From Corallochytrium limacisporum (lineage: Eukaryota; Opisthokonta): a stretch of DNA of 20,892 nt. Position 1 is the stretch's first letter. The number at the start of each line of letters is the position of its first letter. The position numbers and the translations under genes are program-made. The notes below the pieces were generated by a model. The model saw only the letters and a program-made list of their open reading frames with translations, did not search any database and was not told the origin of the DNA. The stretch covers positions 43,275-64,166 of the forward strand of contig PDIP01000154.1 of NCBI GenBank assembly GCA_002811645.1, in the 5' to 3' direction. Below are positions 7,169-16,065 of the stretch, piece by piece.

Positions 7169-10100
7169 TCAACGCCGCTTTCGTCCAGAACTACTGTCGT
7201 TTCGAGGAGGCAGGGGAGGCGGCGCCTCCCTCGCCATCCTCGGCGGCAACGGTGGTGTAGAGCCACTCAGACTGCCGCCACCGCCAACACTTCCTGCCCC
7301 ACGGGGAGGTGGTTGAGGAATGTTCGAATAGTCGGGGACAATCGTTGATGTGCCGCTGACGCCACTGCCAACGCGACTCTCCAAATCACCACTGCCGATG
7401 TCGTAGTTGCCAAACATTGGACTGTTTCGGTGCGCTTTTGTAACGGACATGGCGCTGTGCACGCTGGTCACGCTCTGCACGCTCTGGCCCGACTGGCGAT
7501 GGGGTGGGGTCGGGCTCGACGACATTCCCCCGGAGGACTGCTGTGACACGGGCATGTGGTGCATCTTCTGCGCGCCCAGTGCTTGCGAACGCGGGGCAAA
7601 CATGTCCTGGAACAGAGTCACGGCGGCATCGAAGCGCGTTGTGGGCAATGGCGCGGCAACGGGATGGAATGGAGGCGTGGACTGCGCCTGCGTCTGCGGT
7701 GGTGGCTGTGGCGGTGCCATCGTCGGTGACGGAGCCATGTACTGGCGTTGGGGCACCGGTGGGGGACGCGGCGGTGGCTGGAACGGAGGTACAGCGCTCG
7801 TGCTCGGTGTTTGACGCTTGCCGTCCACCAGTACACCATCCCGGGACGGTACCACGAAGTGGTAGTCCGTGCCGCGGGACGGGGAGGCGCGCTGTTGGCT
7901 CTGGACGTGAGGGGGAACAAAGTTGTAGTACACCTGCTCCTTCTGCTGTTGTTCAGATTGCCGCTGCTCACTGGGGTTGTAGCGGCGTTGGGCGTGGTGG
8001 TGGTTGCGCCGTGGAGGGACAAAGTTGGCATAGTCATTGCTATTGTTTTGGACCTGCTCAGTCTGGTCATAGGTATTCTCCGTGACCGTCTCTTCGTTGG
8101 CCGGCTTGACCAACTGGTAGTTGATGTAGTCTGACCCTTGCTGCTGGTATTGCTGCAGACTGGCCACGGTACCGCGGTAGGAGTCCGTTCCTCTGCTCGA
8201 TGGTGCGGTGGTCGTCGTGTCGCTGAGGTTGCCATAGATGGACTCTGGTGTCTTGCTGATGCGGTGGTGTGGGCTCTGATACTTGATAATGGACTTGAAT
8301 TGAACGTAGTCGGACGTTTGGTCTGAGACGACAGACTTGAGAGCATCGCTCTCGAACCATGGATGGCCCAGAACCTCCATCATGGTCAGGCGCTGGCTCG
8401 GACGTACACGCATCATCCACGTCAGGAGCTCCTTGAGTTCGGTGCTCAGGGTCTTACCCTGGCCTTTGTCAAAGTTTGGTCTCCATCCCTCCGGCTCCGG
8501 TCGTGCGCGCCACGTGCCGTGCCGTCCACTCCGGCTGCTCAGGGTGCCAAGACTGTTGCGCGGTCCATTGGCCGCAAGCTGGTTCTGGGCAATGAACGGT
8601 TTGTACGGATGCTCCTGGTCGCCAAGAGAACCGTTGGGGCTGTCCGAGGAATTGGTGTTGCCGTTGCCTGCTTCCTCGGAGCTGCGCCGTCCACTGCTGA
8701 CCGGCTCCTGCGGGCCTCCAGGGCCGTACTCAAGCTCAAGCTCCTTCCACGGACGGAATTCGCCGTGCTTGACCGGCAGTGAGCCGACCACGGCCCAGTA
8801 CATCATCGCACCCACGCTCCAGACATCCACGGCGAGTGAATAGCCCCTGCGTTTGGCCTGCTGGCGACTGTTGAAGCCGGAATCGTCGTCTCCGTCCTCA
8901 GCGGTTGCTTCATTCTCACGGCGTTCACGACTGCGGTCCCTGGCGCCGGCCAGCGGTGCATAAGTGGGTTCCACTCCCATGAACATTTTGTAGACAATTT
9001 CCGGGGCCAGGAAGGCTGGTGTTCCACACATGGTCTGCATTTCGTTGCTTTCAGTGGCACGAGCGAGACCGAAATCGGCAATTTTAACGCACCACTCCTT
9101 GACTGGCGCGTTGCGATCGCGAGCAATGAGAATGTTGGCGGGCTTCAGGTCACGGTGGCAGATGTTGTTCTCGTGGAGATAGGCGACTCCGATGCAAAGC
9201 TGGCCAAAGACAATGGCCACGTCCTCCTCGGAGAGGAAATTGTCCTTCTGGCGTCGCTCCCGTAACTCCTCGTCCAGGTTTCCTCCGCTGACGTACTCCA
9301 TGACAATCTTCATGGTGTCCTTGTCCTCAAATGCTGACTTGAAGCGGATAATGTTCTGATGATCCAGTTTGCGCATAATCTTAATCTCTCGCTTGACATC
9401 CTCGAGAACACGTGGCATGTCTCTAAATCCGCCTTTGTGGATGCACTTGACGGCGTACGTCTCGTTCGTGTCCTTGTGCAAACAGACTTTGACCGTGCCA
9501 AACTGGCCCTGACCGAGAACCTTGCCTTCGTCCTTAAAGTACCGATCGTACAGTTTGCCATCCTGGATGCCGTCCTTGACCTTGCGCGCCTGATCTTCCG
9601 CACGTTGCCCTCCGGCCACACCCAGACGATTTAGTCGCGTGCGCTGGGGCATGGGGGGCACCTGCTGCATCGATGCCGTCGTCGGTAGTTGCTGGTGCGA
9701 CTGTTGCGACGACGGTAGGCGCAGGCTTACGGTGGGGGCAACTGTAGCCCTGGGGAGGGCGGTGGTGGTGGTGGTAGCGGGGACGACCTGCGTGCTGGTG
9801 GTGGTACTTACGCTGCCATTGGCACTGGCATCAACACTGCCACCTTCACTGCCACTGCCATCACTTACCGAAACGCTGGCGTCCTCGCAGCTGACAATGA
9901 GCATGCAGCACTTCTTATGAGCCAGGCGACCACAACTGCGACAGACGTACGCCTGATCGTTCAGACCCCAAATGTAATCCTCGCAGTGGTCACACATCAT
10001 TTCGTGTTTCAGAGCCATTTTGTGGAAGCGGTGGCCATTGTCGACTCCCGGGTCCATTTCCAGCGGTTCGCCCCATTCCACTCCGGCCTTCTCAGCGGCC

Positions 10101-11566
10101 CTGTGGGCGGCGGCACGAATGTCCTCGTAGATTTCCTGCTGCTGCCGCTCCGCGGCGACTCGCACGGTGGGATCCGTACTCAATTGCCGCGACACGACAG
10201 CTGAGGAGGCAAACGCTGCGGCCTCCTCCGCGCTCATCATGGGCAATGGTGTACTGTCGTCATTGGGCCCGGGAGGCGCAAAGCTGTCCTCTGCGCCCAT
10301 GGTTTTGTTCCGGCTGCCGCCGTCCGGAGCGGCGGGCATGTGCCCGTGTCCGCCGTGGGACGGGCGCATGGATGCCTCGTCTCCGTTGCCGTCCTGGCTG
10401 TGGGGCAGCGCACTACTCTTCTGCGGCCGGCCCTCCGGCCCAGCCGGCGCGTGGGACAAACGCGGACCAGTGGCCGCGGTCAGGCTGCCCAGCCGCATTG
10501 GCTGACTCAAGATTCCCCCACTGCCTTTGGCAGCAGCAGTGGCTGTCTCGTCTGGGAAACCCGCGGAACCCGAGGACTGGGTGCGGCGCACCTTCGCAAT
10601 GACCTGTTGCTTCTCCTTAGTGAGCGGATTGATTTCGTAGATGCTTGACTTTTCCGGTGCGCCCGCAGTGGTGGTCACCGCGATTTGGTCCTTCGCGGCG
10701 TTCGACTGGCGGGGCGATGAGGTCACACTGCCCCGGGGTGAGCTGGAGGAAATACTGCTCTTCGGAGGCAGATTGACCGTAAACTGGCTGCCCGATCTGC
10801 GCTGATGGAGCGATCCGGTCGACGAAGTCGACGTGCGCGTGGCACCCCCGAGTGAGGACTGTGTAGAAGCCCGCGTGCCGCCATTTTGGGGGACTAGTTG
10901 AGCCTGTTGTTTTTGTTGATGGTGATGCTGTTGCAGCTGCTGTTGCTGTTGCTCGCGTTCGCGTTGCTCGCGCTCCCGTTGCTCGCGTTCCCTCTGGTGT
11001 TCCCGTTCCTTGCGCATTTTGTACCGCAGCTCCTGTGGAGTCAGGACGACTTCCTCACCTGCCTCTGCCTCTGCCTCCGCCGGCACATTCACGGGGTCCG
11101 GGGAGGGCTTCTTGCTGCCCAGTGCACCCCTGAACCCCTTGATTCTCGCCAGGAACTGATTCGACGTCAGGTGCCGGGGGGACATGTTCTGCTCGCTCGA
11201 CCCAGGCCCAGCTCCTGCTCCTGCTGCAGCGGCCGGGGAAGGTCCAGGCGCTTCTGGCTGCCTGACGTGACCTCTGTGCTCACCGTCCGGTCCAGCCGGG
11301 CCAGTCGAGCGACTGTTCGAGTTGCGTTTGGGTAGCACCGGAGGGTCTGCCAGGGCACTTTCGGTTTGCGATAGCTTGCGCGTTGGGACCGCGCGGGAGT
11401 TGTTGCCGAGTGCAGTGGTGGTGACCGTCACATTATCACCTGAGCTAATACTATCCTTTGACACGGACCGGTCCATGGCGCTCTGAGAGCCTTTCTCTGA
11501 TCCCTGCCTGGATGGTTTGTACGGATTCGGCACGACCCAACGCCCGTTCTTATCTTTTGTTGACAT
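7169..11566 (-). CDS. C1-domain CAMK-like Ser/Thr kinase with YxN/PxxP docking tail
   Basis: Protein of 1465 residues that I cannot assign to a described family. Residues 1-175 are disordered. A charged coiled coil rich in RERE and Q spans about 175-225. A C1 zinc finger spans 512-560 (H512, C525, C528, C542, C545, H550, C553, C560), possibly binding lipid or diacylglycerol. The kinase domain spans about 676-1072: glycine loop G685-x-G-x-x-G690, Lys707, Glu727, HRDLKPAN with Asp806, DFG Asp831, APE Glu856. All catalytic residues are present, and Lys808 marks a Ser/Thr kinase. CGTPAFLAPE resembles CAMK-group kinases. Two polar insertions lie at about 862-906 and 947-1038. The tail (1087-1465) has five YxN and four PxxPxR motifs, candidate SH2 and SH3 ligands. 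An in-frame stop at 11585-11587 just upstream fixes the start. The gene is divergent from the Arf GEF. The enzyme class is firm; the pathway is inferred. Confidence 0.92.
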   Translation of the reverse strand: MSTKDKNGRWVVPNPYKPSRQGSEKGSQSAMDRSVSKDSISSGDNVTVTTTALGNNSRAVPTRKLSQTESALADPPVLPKRNSNSRSTGPAGPDGEHRGHVRQPEAPGPSPAAAAGAGAGPGSSEQNMSPRHLTSNQFLARIKGFRGALGSKKPSPDPVNVPAEAEAEAGEEVVLTPQELRYKMRKEREHQREREQREREQREREQQQQQLQQHHHQQKQQAQLVPQNGGTRASTQSSLGGATRTSTSSTGSLHQRRSGSQFTVNLPPKSSISSSSPRGSVTSSPRQSNAAKDQIAVTTTAGAPEKSSIYEINPLTKEKQQVIAKVRRTQSSGSAGFPDETATAAAKGSGGILSQPMRLGSLTAATGPRLSHAPAGPEGRPQKSSALPHSQDGNGDEASMRPSHGGHGHMPAAPDGGSRNKTMGAEDSFAPPGPNDDSTPLPMMSAEEAAAFASSAVVSRQLSTDPTVRVAAERQQQEIYEDIRAAAHRAAEKAGVEWGEPLEMDPGVDNGHRFHKMALKHEMMCDHCEDYIWGLNDQAYVCRSCGRLAHKKCCMLIVSCEDASVSVSDGSGSEGGSVDASANGSVSTTTSTQVVPATTTTTALPRATVAPTVSLRLPSSQQSHQQLPTTASMQQVPPMPQRTRLNRLGVAGGQRAEDQARKVKDGIQDGKLYDRYFKDEGKVLGQGQFGTVKVCLHKDTNETYAVKCIHKGGFRDMPRVLEDVKREIKIMRKLDHQNIIRFKSAFEDKDTMKIVMEYVSGGNLDEELRERRQKDNFLSEEDVAIVFGQLCIGVAYLHENNICHRDLKPANILIARDRNAPVKEWCVKIADFGLARATESNEMQTMCGTPAFLAPEIVYKMFMGVEPTYAPLAGARDRSRERRENEATAEDGDDDSGFNSRQQAKRRGYSLAVDVWSVGAMMYWAVVGSLPVKHGEFRPWKELELEYGPGGPQEPVSSGRRSSEEAGNGNTNSSDSPNGSLGDQEHPYKPFIAQNQLAANGPRNSLGTLSSRSGRHGTWRARPEPEGWRPNFDKGQGKTLSTELKELLTWMMRVRPSQRLTMMEVLGHPWFESDALKSVVSDQTSDYVQFKSIIKYQSPHHRISKTPESIYGNLSDTTTTAPSSRGTDSYRGTVASLQQYQQQGSDYINYQLVKPANEETVTENTYDQTEQVQNNSNDYANFVPPRRNHHHAQRRYNPSEQRQSEQQQKEQVYYNFVPPHVQSQQRASPSRGTDYHFVVPSRDGVLVDGKRQTPSTSAVPPFQPPPRPPPVPQRQYMAPSPTMAPPQPPPQTQAQSTPPFHPVAAPLPTTRFDAAVTLFQDMFAPRSQALGAQKMHHMPVSQQSSGGMSSSPTPPHRQSGQSVQSVTSVHSAMSVTKAHRNSPMFGNYDIGSGDLESRVGSGVSGTSTIVPDYSNIPQPPPRGAGSVGGGGSLSGSTPPLPPRMAREAPPPLPPRNDSSSGRKRR
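7172..8308 (-). other. Kinase tail with YxN and PxxPxR short motifs
   Basis: This is the part of the kinase gene coding residues 1087-1465. It holds 16 tyrosines. Five have Asn at +2: Y1111 (YGNL), Y1147 (YINY), Y1179 (YANF), Y1213 (YYNF) and Y1413 (YSNI). A loose repeat of Asp-Tyr followed by an aromatic residue recurs (Y1087, Y1147, Y1179, Y1235). PxxPxR motifs are at 1269-1274, 1417-1422, 1438-1443 and 1450-1455. pYxN is the GRB2-type SH2 ligand and PxxPxR the class II SH3 ligand. Binding itself is inferred. Confidence 0.7.
10892..11044 (-). repeat. In-frame RERE/Gln coiled-coil repeat in the kinase gene
   Basis: Residues about 175-225 of the kinase contain three successive QRERE units followed by poly-Gln and His. 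The codons repeat nearly exactly every 15 bp. This looks like an expanded minisatellite that codes for a charged coiled coil, so its length may vary between strains. Confidence 0.6.
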
Positions 11567-12288
11567 TTCTTCTTTTTTCGCTTTTCACGTTTTACCCAAC
11601 GGGGCAAATAGTGTGCGCCTCTTTTCTCTTTTTCCAACCAAAACAAAAGCTTGTCTCTAAACCCAAAGGAAAAACTTTCTCTCGCGTTGAACAATTACTC
11701 ACTAGGATCTAAGGTTTTGAGTTGTTCAAGACATGGTGGTTGGGCTATGGTGAACACGAAAAATATAACTAAGTGAGAGTGTAGTACCCAACAACCATTT
11801 CCCGTTGGTTGGCCCAAAACCTGACACCAAAATTTCTCCACTCGTGGTCAAGATCTCGTCCCTGCGCTCACTTCCTAACCCAAGCAAAACCCTAATTCAA
11901 GTTTCTTTTCCGAGACCTGTTGCAAGCTGAATGAGAACTCGAATTAAAGTTAACCAACCTTCATTTCCGGAACCCCCAGTAACGTGACAATGCAACTTAG
12001 GATTCCCACCACATAAAACTGGTGTAGAACCTTCCTTCAACGTCTCATCCTTTTCACAATGGTCCCATTGATCCAGGAACCTCGTTCCGAAATAACTGTT
12101 CCAGTCAAATTGTCACCATACTTAGCCCATGGTCATAAAATCACCACCGTTACGCATATAATCATTCATGACACCCCCGGGGGTGTTCCGTCTTTGCCTA
12201 AGCGCTTGCCTACCTATCGTTCCGGTTGCCGGAGACTTTCGCCTGCCTTTTGCTCGCTCAAACTCTCACTCAACTCTACGCTCACACT

Positions 12289-12306
12289 CACACACACACA
12301 CACACA
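12289..12306. repeat. (CA)9 microsatellite
   Basis: A perfect CA dinucleotide run in the kinase/GEF divergent region. It is complementary in sense to the (TG)9 run at 12785-12802. Confidence 0.95.
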
Positions 12307-12634
12307 TACCCGGCAACTTAGTCCCGCAAAGAAGGCCCCATCTCGCCCAAGAAAAATAAAAACTAAAAAAGGGGAGGCGAAGGACAGGGGAGGAAGAGAG
12401 GGAGAGGGGGGGGGGGGCACAGAACCCGAGAAGCCTGGACCGGAGGCCCAGAGGGAGAGACAAGGGAGAGAGGTTCGACCCCGGGGCCAAGGGAAAAGGT
12501 TCCCCTCCCTCCCCTTTTCCTCTCTCCGCGGTGAGGGCCCGTAGAGAGAGGAGGAGAAGTTTAGAACGGGAAAGCTTTGATCGGTTTTGGGGGGGGGGCC
12601 GGGAACGTAGGTATAGCGGGCGGGAGGATGGGAG

Positions 12635-12639
<5 letters not shown>

Positions 12640-12703
<64 letters not shown>
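12640..12703. repeat. (GA)n microsatellite, about 64 bp
   Basis: Near-perfect GA dinucleotide run broken only by one C at 12671. All-purine mirror-symmetric tracts of this kind can form triplex (H-DNA) structures and often act as GAGA-type promoter elements. Neither is shown here. Confidence 0.95.
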
Positions 12704-12705
<2 letters not shown>

Positions 12706-12784
12706 ACGGTGTGCTTTTGGTCACGGTTCCCGGGGTCCCTCCCTGGTGGTCCCGTGTTCAGCCCGAGTTTTTCTAGGTTTTCTC

Positions 12785-12802
12785 TGTGTGTGTGTGTGTG
12801 TG
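12785..12802. repeat. (TG)9 microsatellite
   Basis: A perfect TG dinucleotide run that ends the repeat-rich part of the divergent region. Confidence 0.95.
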
Positions 12803-13185
12803 TTTTTAAAGTTTGGCTGGCTTTTGAAACTTTGCAAAAAGTTAAAGTACGCGGGAAGCGGCACGAGCGGTGGCCGGCCAATGTTTTTGTTGCATTAATA
12901 GTAAAACGGACATAACAATAACTTGTTGCCGTGATGGAGCCTTTATATTTATTGGGTACGCGTGACAGGATGAATTTTGAGTGGTGCAGGCTTGACGGCG
13001 GTCAGTGGTGCTTACGCCTTTGCGAGGAGCAAGTTCTATTTCGAGGTGTTTTGAGAAACGCAATCCCATTTGCGTCATGCTGTTACACTAAGGCACTGTG
13101 GAGCCCTGTTCGGATATTGGTAAGTTAGACTTTGAGAAAGAAGGCTTATGGGCTTAAAGTTTTCTACCCAGAGGTAACATAAGGA

Positions 13186-13192
13186 TATAAAG
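13186..13192 (+). promoter_or_regulatory. Possible TATA box for the Arf GEF gene
   Basis: TATAAAG occurs 129 nt upstream of the GEF start codon in otherwise AT-rich DNA. Position and sequence suit a core promoter, but a single heptamer is weak evidence. Confidence 0.25.
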
Positions 13193-13320
13193 AAATGCTG
13201 GGAAGCATTTAGTCATCATATGTGAACGATTTAAGTATCCACGGTCTCAATGATGTGGTCAGGAACATGATTTGGCCAATTTGAAAACTGAAGAAGCACA
13301 TATTTAGCGGAAATATAAAT

Positions 13321-16065
13321 ATGCCTGAACCTAGTATAACCCGTTCCGCTGGTCCGGCACGGGAAACGTCGCTGTCGACGACGTCTGGGAGTGTAGTGAC
13401 AGCTCCGACAACACCACAGATCAACATTATTGCGGACTCGCCGGTCACGGAAAGACGGAGTGCAGAATCGTACCACAGCGCGAAGGATTCGTTGCCAGGG
13501 GACACTCCGAAGGCATCTATCGATCGGGATATTCGCATCGAATGCGAAGACATTCCGGAGGAAGACCATACCGTAGTATCTGAGCATGCTGCTACTTGTA
13601 CTGCCGGCAATGCCACGAAGGAAATATTTGAGGACGCTCAAGAAGTTCACTCCGCGAATAGTGAAAAGGGAAAAAATGACGAGAACACCGCAGCACTACC
13701 AGCAGCAGCAGCAGCGGAAGCAGCAGCAGAAGCTACAACAGTGATTGGCGACGACAGTGAAGAAAAGAATTCAGTGCGAAGTGCTGGACGGATAGTAGAG
13801 GAGGAAACAACAACGCCAGCAACAGACCAGAAGGTTCCGGACAGTAGCGACGAAGACATTGGAAAGTTGCGAGCCTCAGAAACAAAAACGCCGGGATCGC
13901 CGAGCAAATTGGACAAGAATCGACCGCCGACACCGTTGCTCATGGCCATTGAAGATGACATTGATCCGGCGCAGGTGGCAAGGGATTTGCGGGCCGGTCT
14001 ATACGATCACAACGTTGGAGTGAGCCAGGTGCTGGCTGGTACCCATCCTTACGCAGAGAAGGTCTGCCAAGAGTACCTGCGGCTCATGGAGTGTTGCTCC
14101 AAACCCATCGACGAAGCTCTGCGGACCTTCCTGGAGTCATTCCAGCTCAATGGCGAGACGGGCGAGAAGACACGGATCATTGAACGCTTCAGCAATTTTT
14201 ACTGGGAAGAAAACGATGGAAAGCTGCCGCAGAATCTCCAGCTCTCAAAGGATGCGGTCTTTGCCCTGTGCGTATCGCTCGTGCTGCTGAACACAGATCT
14301 GCACAATCGCCGGGTGGAGAAGAAGATGACAATGAAGCAGTTTATCAACAATAATCGGGGGTTAAACGACGGCAAGGACTTTCCGAAGCAGCTACTGCAG
14401 AACCTGTACTTGAACATTCGCAAACGGGAGATCAAGATGCCCATGGGAGATTCGCGACCTACCTCTATCGGCACCTCCGGCGTGGGCATCGCCCCCTACG
14501 GTAAGCCGCGCACCTTTAGCAACGACAATCTCAGCGTGAACATCATGGACAGCACCTTTGGAGCGCCTAGGCGTAAGTCACTGAAGCACCGTAGTCTTTT
14601 CCACCCTAGGCAAGGTGGAAACTTTGTTGCCGACAACGGCGACGGCAACGGCAACGGGACCAGCGCCAGCATCCGCGACGACCAGAGCGAAACTGCCAGT
14701 CGGTTGACGACCACGAGCAACCGTAGCTCCTTCTTCAGCCTCGGTCGCAAGAGCAAGAGCGTGAGTATGGTCAATCTGTCGAACACAGATTCACAGGAAC
14801 TGCTCGGGCCCCTGAGTGCCAACCAGGTTCCCCCGCACCCGGACTTCCTCCTCTTGTTCAAGGAGGACATTCTTAACCGGAAACAGGTCATGGACGGGCA
14901 TCGGAGGGCCAGCGTAAGGAACTGGAAGACCTTCTACATGGTTCTGCAGGGCCCGTATCTTTACCACTACCGCCACAAGACGCGTAAGAGTGCACCCCTG
15001 AGCCGCATTGGTGTCTTCCACGCCCTGGCCACCGATTCCTCCTATTCGAAGAAAGGACACGTGTTTGAGTTGCGTTTGGCTTCAGGCACGACGTACCTGT
15101 TCCAGGCGCGCAGCCTGCCACAGAAGGAGACGTGGGTCCGGATGATCAATACTGCTGCCGCCATTTTTAGTGCACCACCGCTATCGGCGTCCGTGAGCTC
15201 GAACAAGGCGACGTTTCTGGCCCCGCTGCTCCCGCAGTCAACCACACGTATGTCCAAGGAAGAGCAGCTGGTGCAGCACAAGGCGCGACTAACGGAGTAT
15301 CAGGCCGACCTGGAGCAGGTCCTGCGGCAGCTGACTGCCCTCCACACAGTGTCCGGCTCTGTGAGAGCCGTCGGTCCCGGCGCGAACAGCGCTGGCCTCC
15401 CGCAAGCCTACACGACCGGGGGCATCGGTGTTGAACGATCCAGCTCCATGAGGCCCACGCCGACCGAATTGGCGAGCGTGCGCCCTGGCGGTGGCATAGG
15501 CAAGGCCAAGGACACGGCCACTGCCACAAGCTCAGGGCCTGGAACACCCCAGAGCCATGGGCCACAGGACAGCAGCGGCAAGAGTTCGGGCGCCTCCACC
15601 CCCTCCACCCGGGCCTCAATGCCCACCAAGCGTGACTCCGAGGGATCACTGACGACTAGGGAAGGCGGCAAAGCTGTGAACGCTTCGGTTGTGTCCTCAT
15701 CGGGCAGCGCGGTGAGCGGGGGCGTGCCCGCGTCCCTGAATCGTGGGGAGTCCTTGCATTATCTCACGGAGAAGGAGACATGGCTACGCAATCAGATTAT
15801 CCGCCTTACCATCTACCGCGCGCACTTGATGCAGCTAATTGTCAACGAGGAATCTGGGGAAATGGATCTGGACCTGCTCAAGCGACTGAACCAGCAGACG
15901 TCACCATTGGAGAGCGTCCGAGAGGAGTCCCGAACGCAGATCTCCGGCTCGGGCATGCCCACAGGATCGACTGAGAAGATCACCGCATCGGCGCCGAACG
16001 GCAAGCAGAAGGCCGACGAAGTATCCGCGGACCCGGACCTGGAGCCCGCGGCGACGGTGATCTGA
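13321..16065 (+). CDS. EFA6: EFA6/PSD-like Arf6 guanine nucleotide exchange factor
   Basis: Protein of 914 residues with the EFA6/PSD order Sec7-PH-coiled coil. Such proteins load GTP on Arf6 at the plasma membrane and endosomes and link it to actin. Residues 1-205 are polar, with an Ala/Glu-rich run at 125-138. The Sec7 domain is at about 212-372. Its catalytic glutamate finger is Glu279 in LNGETGEKTR, and the hydrophobic groove is LVLLNTDLHN (320-329), so the exchange activity should be intact. The PH domain is at about 514-616, with the family hallmark HALATDSSYSKKGHVFELR followed by SAPPLSASVSS and LAPLLPQSTTRMS as in animal PSD proteins. Residues 645-672 and about 812-858 look like coiled coil. 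Linkers (380-500, 680-800) are Ser/Thr/Gly-rich. An in-frame stop at 13282-13284 fixes the start. Fungal Sec7-PH proteins are related alternatives. No introns. Confidence 0.93.
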   Translation: MPEPSITRSAGPARETSLSTTSGSVVTAPTTPQINIIADSPVTERRSAESYHSAKDSLPGDTPKASIDRDIRIECEDIPEEDHTVVSEHAATCTAGNATKEIFEDAQEVHSANSEKGKNDENTAALPAAAAAEAAAEATTVIGDDSEEKNSVRSAGRIVEEETTTPATDQKVPDSSDEDIGKLRASETKTPGSPSKLDKNRPPTPLLMAIEDDIDPAQVARDLRAGLYDHNVGVSQVLAGTHPYAEKVCQEYLRLMECCSKPIDEALRTFLESFQLNGETGEKTRIIERFSNFYWEENDGKLPQNLQLSKDAVFALCVSLVLLNTDLHNRRVEKKMTMKQFINNNRGLNDGKDFPKQLLQNLYLNIRKREIKMPMGDSRPTSIGTSGVGIAPYGKPRTFSNDNLSVNIMDSTFGAPRRKSLKHRSLFHPRQGGNFVADNGDGNGNGTSASIRDDQSETASRLTTTSNRSSFFSLGRKSKSVSMVNLSNTDSQELLGPLSANQVPPHPDFLLLFKEDILNRKQVMDGHRRASVRNWKTFYMVLQGPYLYHYRHKTRKSAPLSRIGVFHALATDSSYSKKGHVFELRLASGTTYLFQARSLPQKETWVRMINTAAAIFSAPPLSASVSSNKATFLAPLLPQSTTRMSKEEQLVQHKARLTEYQADLEQVLRQLTALHTVSGSVRAVGPGANSAGLPQAYTTGGIGVERSSSMRPTPTELASVRPGGGIGKAKDTATATSSGPGTPQSHGPQDSSGKSSGASTPSTRASMPTKRDSEGSLTTREGGKAVNASVVSSSGSAVSGGVPASLNRGESLHYLTEKETWLRNQIIRLTIYRAHLMQLIVNEESGEMDLDLLKRLNQQTSPLESVREESRTQISGSGMPTGSTEKITASAPNGKQKADEVSADPDLEPAATVI

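Larger units (their letters stand above)
11567..13320. other. Divergent intergenic region of kinase and Arf GEF
   Basis: This 1.75 kb stretch lies between two divergent start codons and must carry both promoters and 5' UTRs. The first 700 bp is ordinary mixed sequence. From 12240 to 12805 it becomes strongly biased: (CA)9, purine-rich DNA with G12 (12406-12417) and G10 (12589-12598), (GA)n, then (TG)9. From 12840 to 13320 it is mixed again. No frame here looks like a protein. Translations give runs of Arg-Glu or Ser-Leu, the signature of AG/CT repeats. Confidence 0.55.

Noticed and set aside
7618-8346. 242-residue minus-strand frame inside the kinase tail
   Set aside because: It lies in another frame of a firmly supported coding region. 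Its Ser/Arg/His/Thr bias is explained by the Gln/Pro-rich kinase frame.
12472-12482. GGTTCGACCCC, a match to the tRNA B-box
   Set aside because: No A-box at the right distance, no paired T-stem around it and no acceptor stem, so it is not a tRNA.
12059-12544. 161-residue plus-strand frame in the divergent region
   Set aside because: The second half is translated microsatellite and purine-rich DNA. The first half matches nothing I recognise.
12519-12551. 8-bp inverted repeat CCTCTCTC / GAGAGAGG
   Set aside because: Pairing of this kind is expected wherever CT-rich and GA-rich tracts lie close together, so there is no reason to call it a hairpin element.
13314-13320. TATAAAT directly before the Arf GEF start codon
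   Set aside because: Too close to the ATG to be a core promoter for this frame. It is better read as AT-rich start-codon context.
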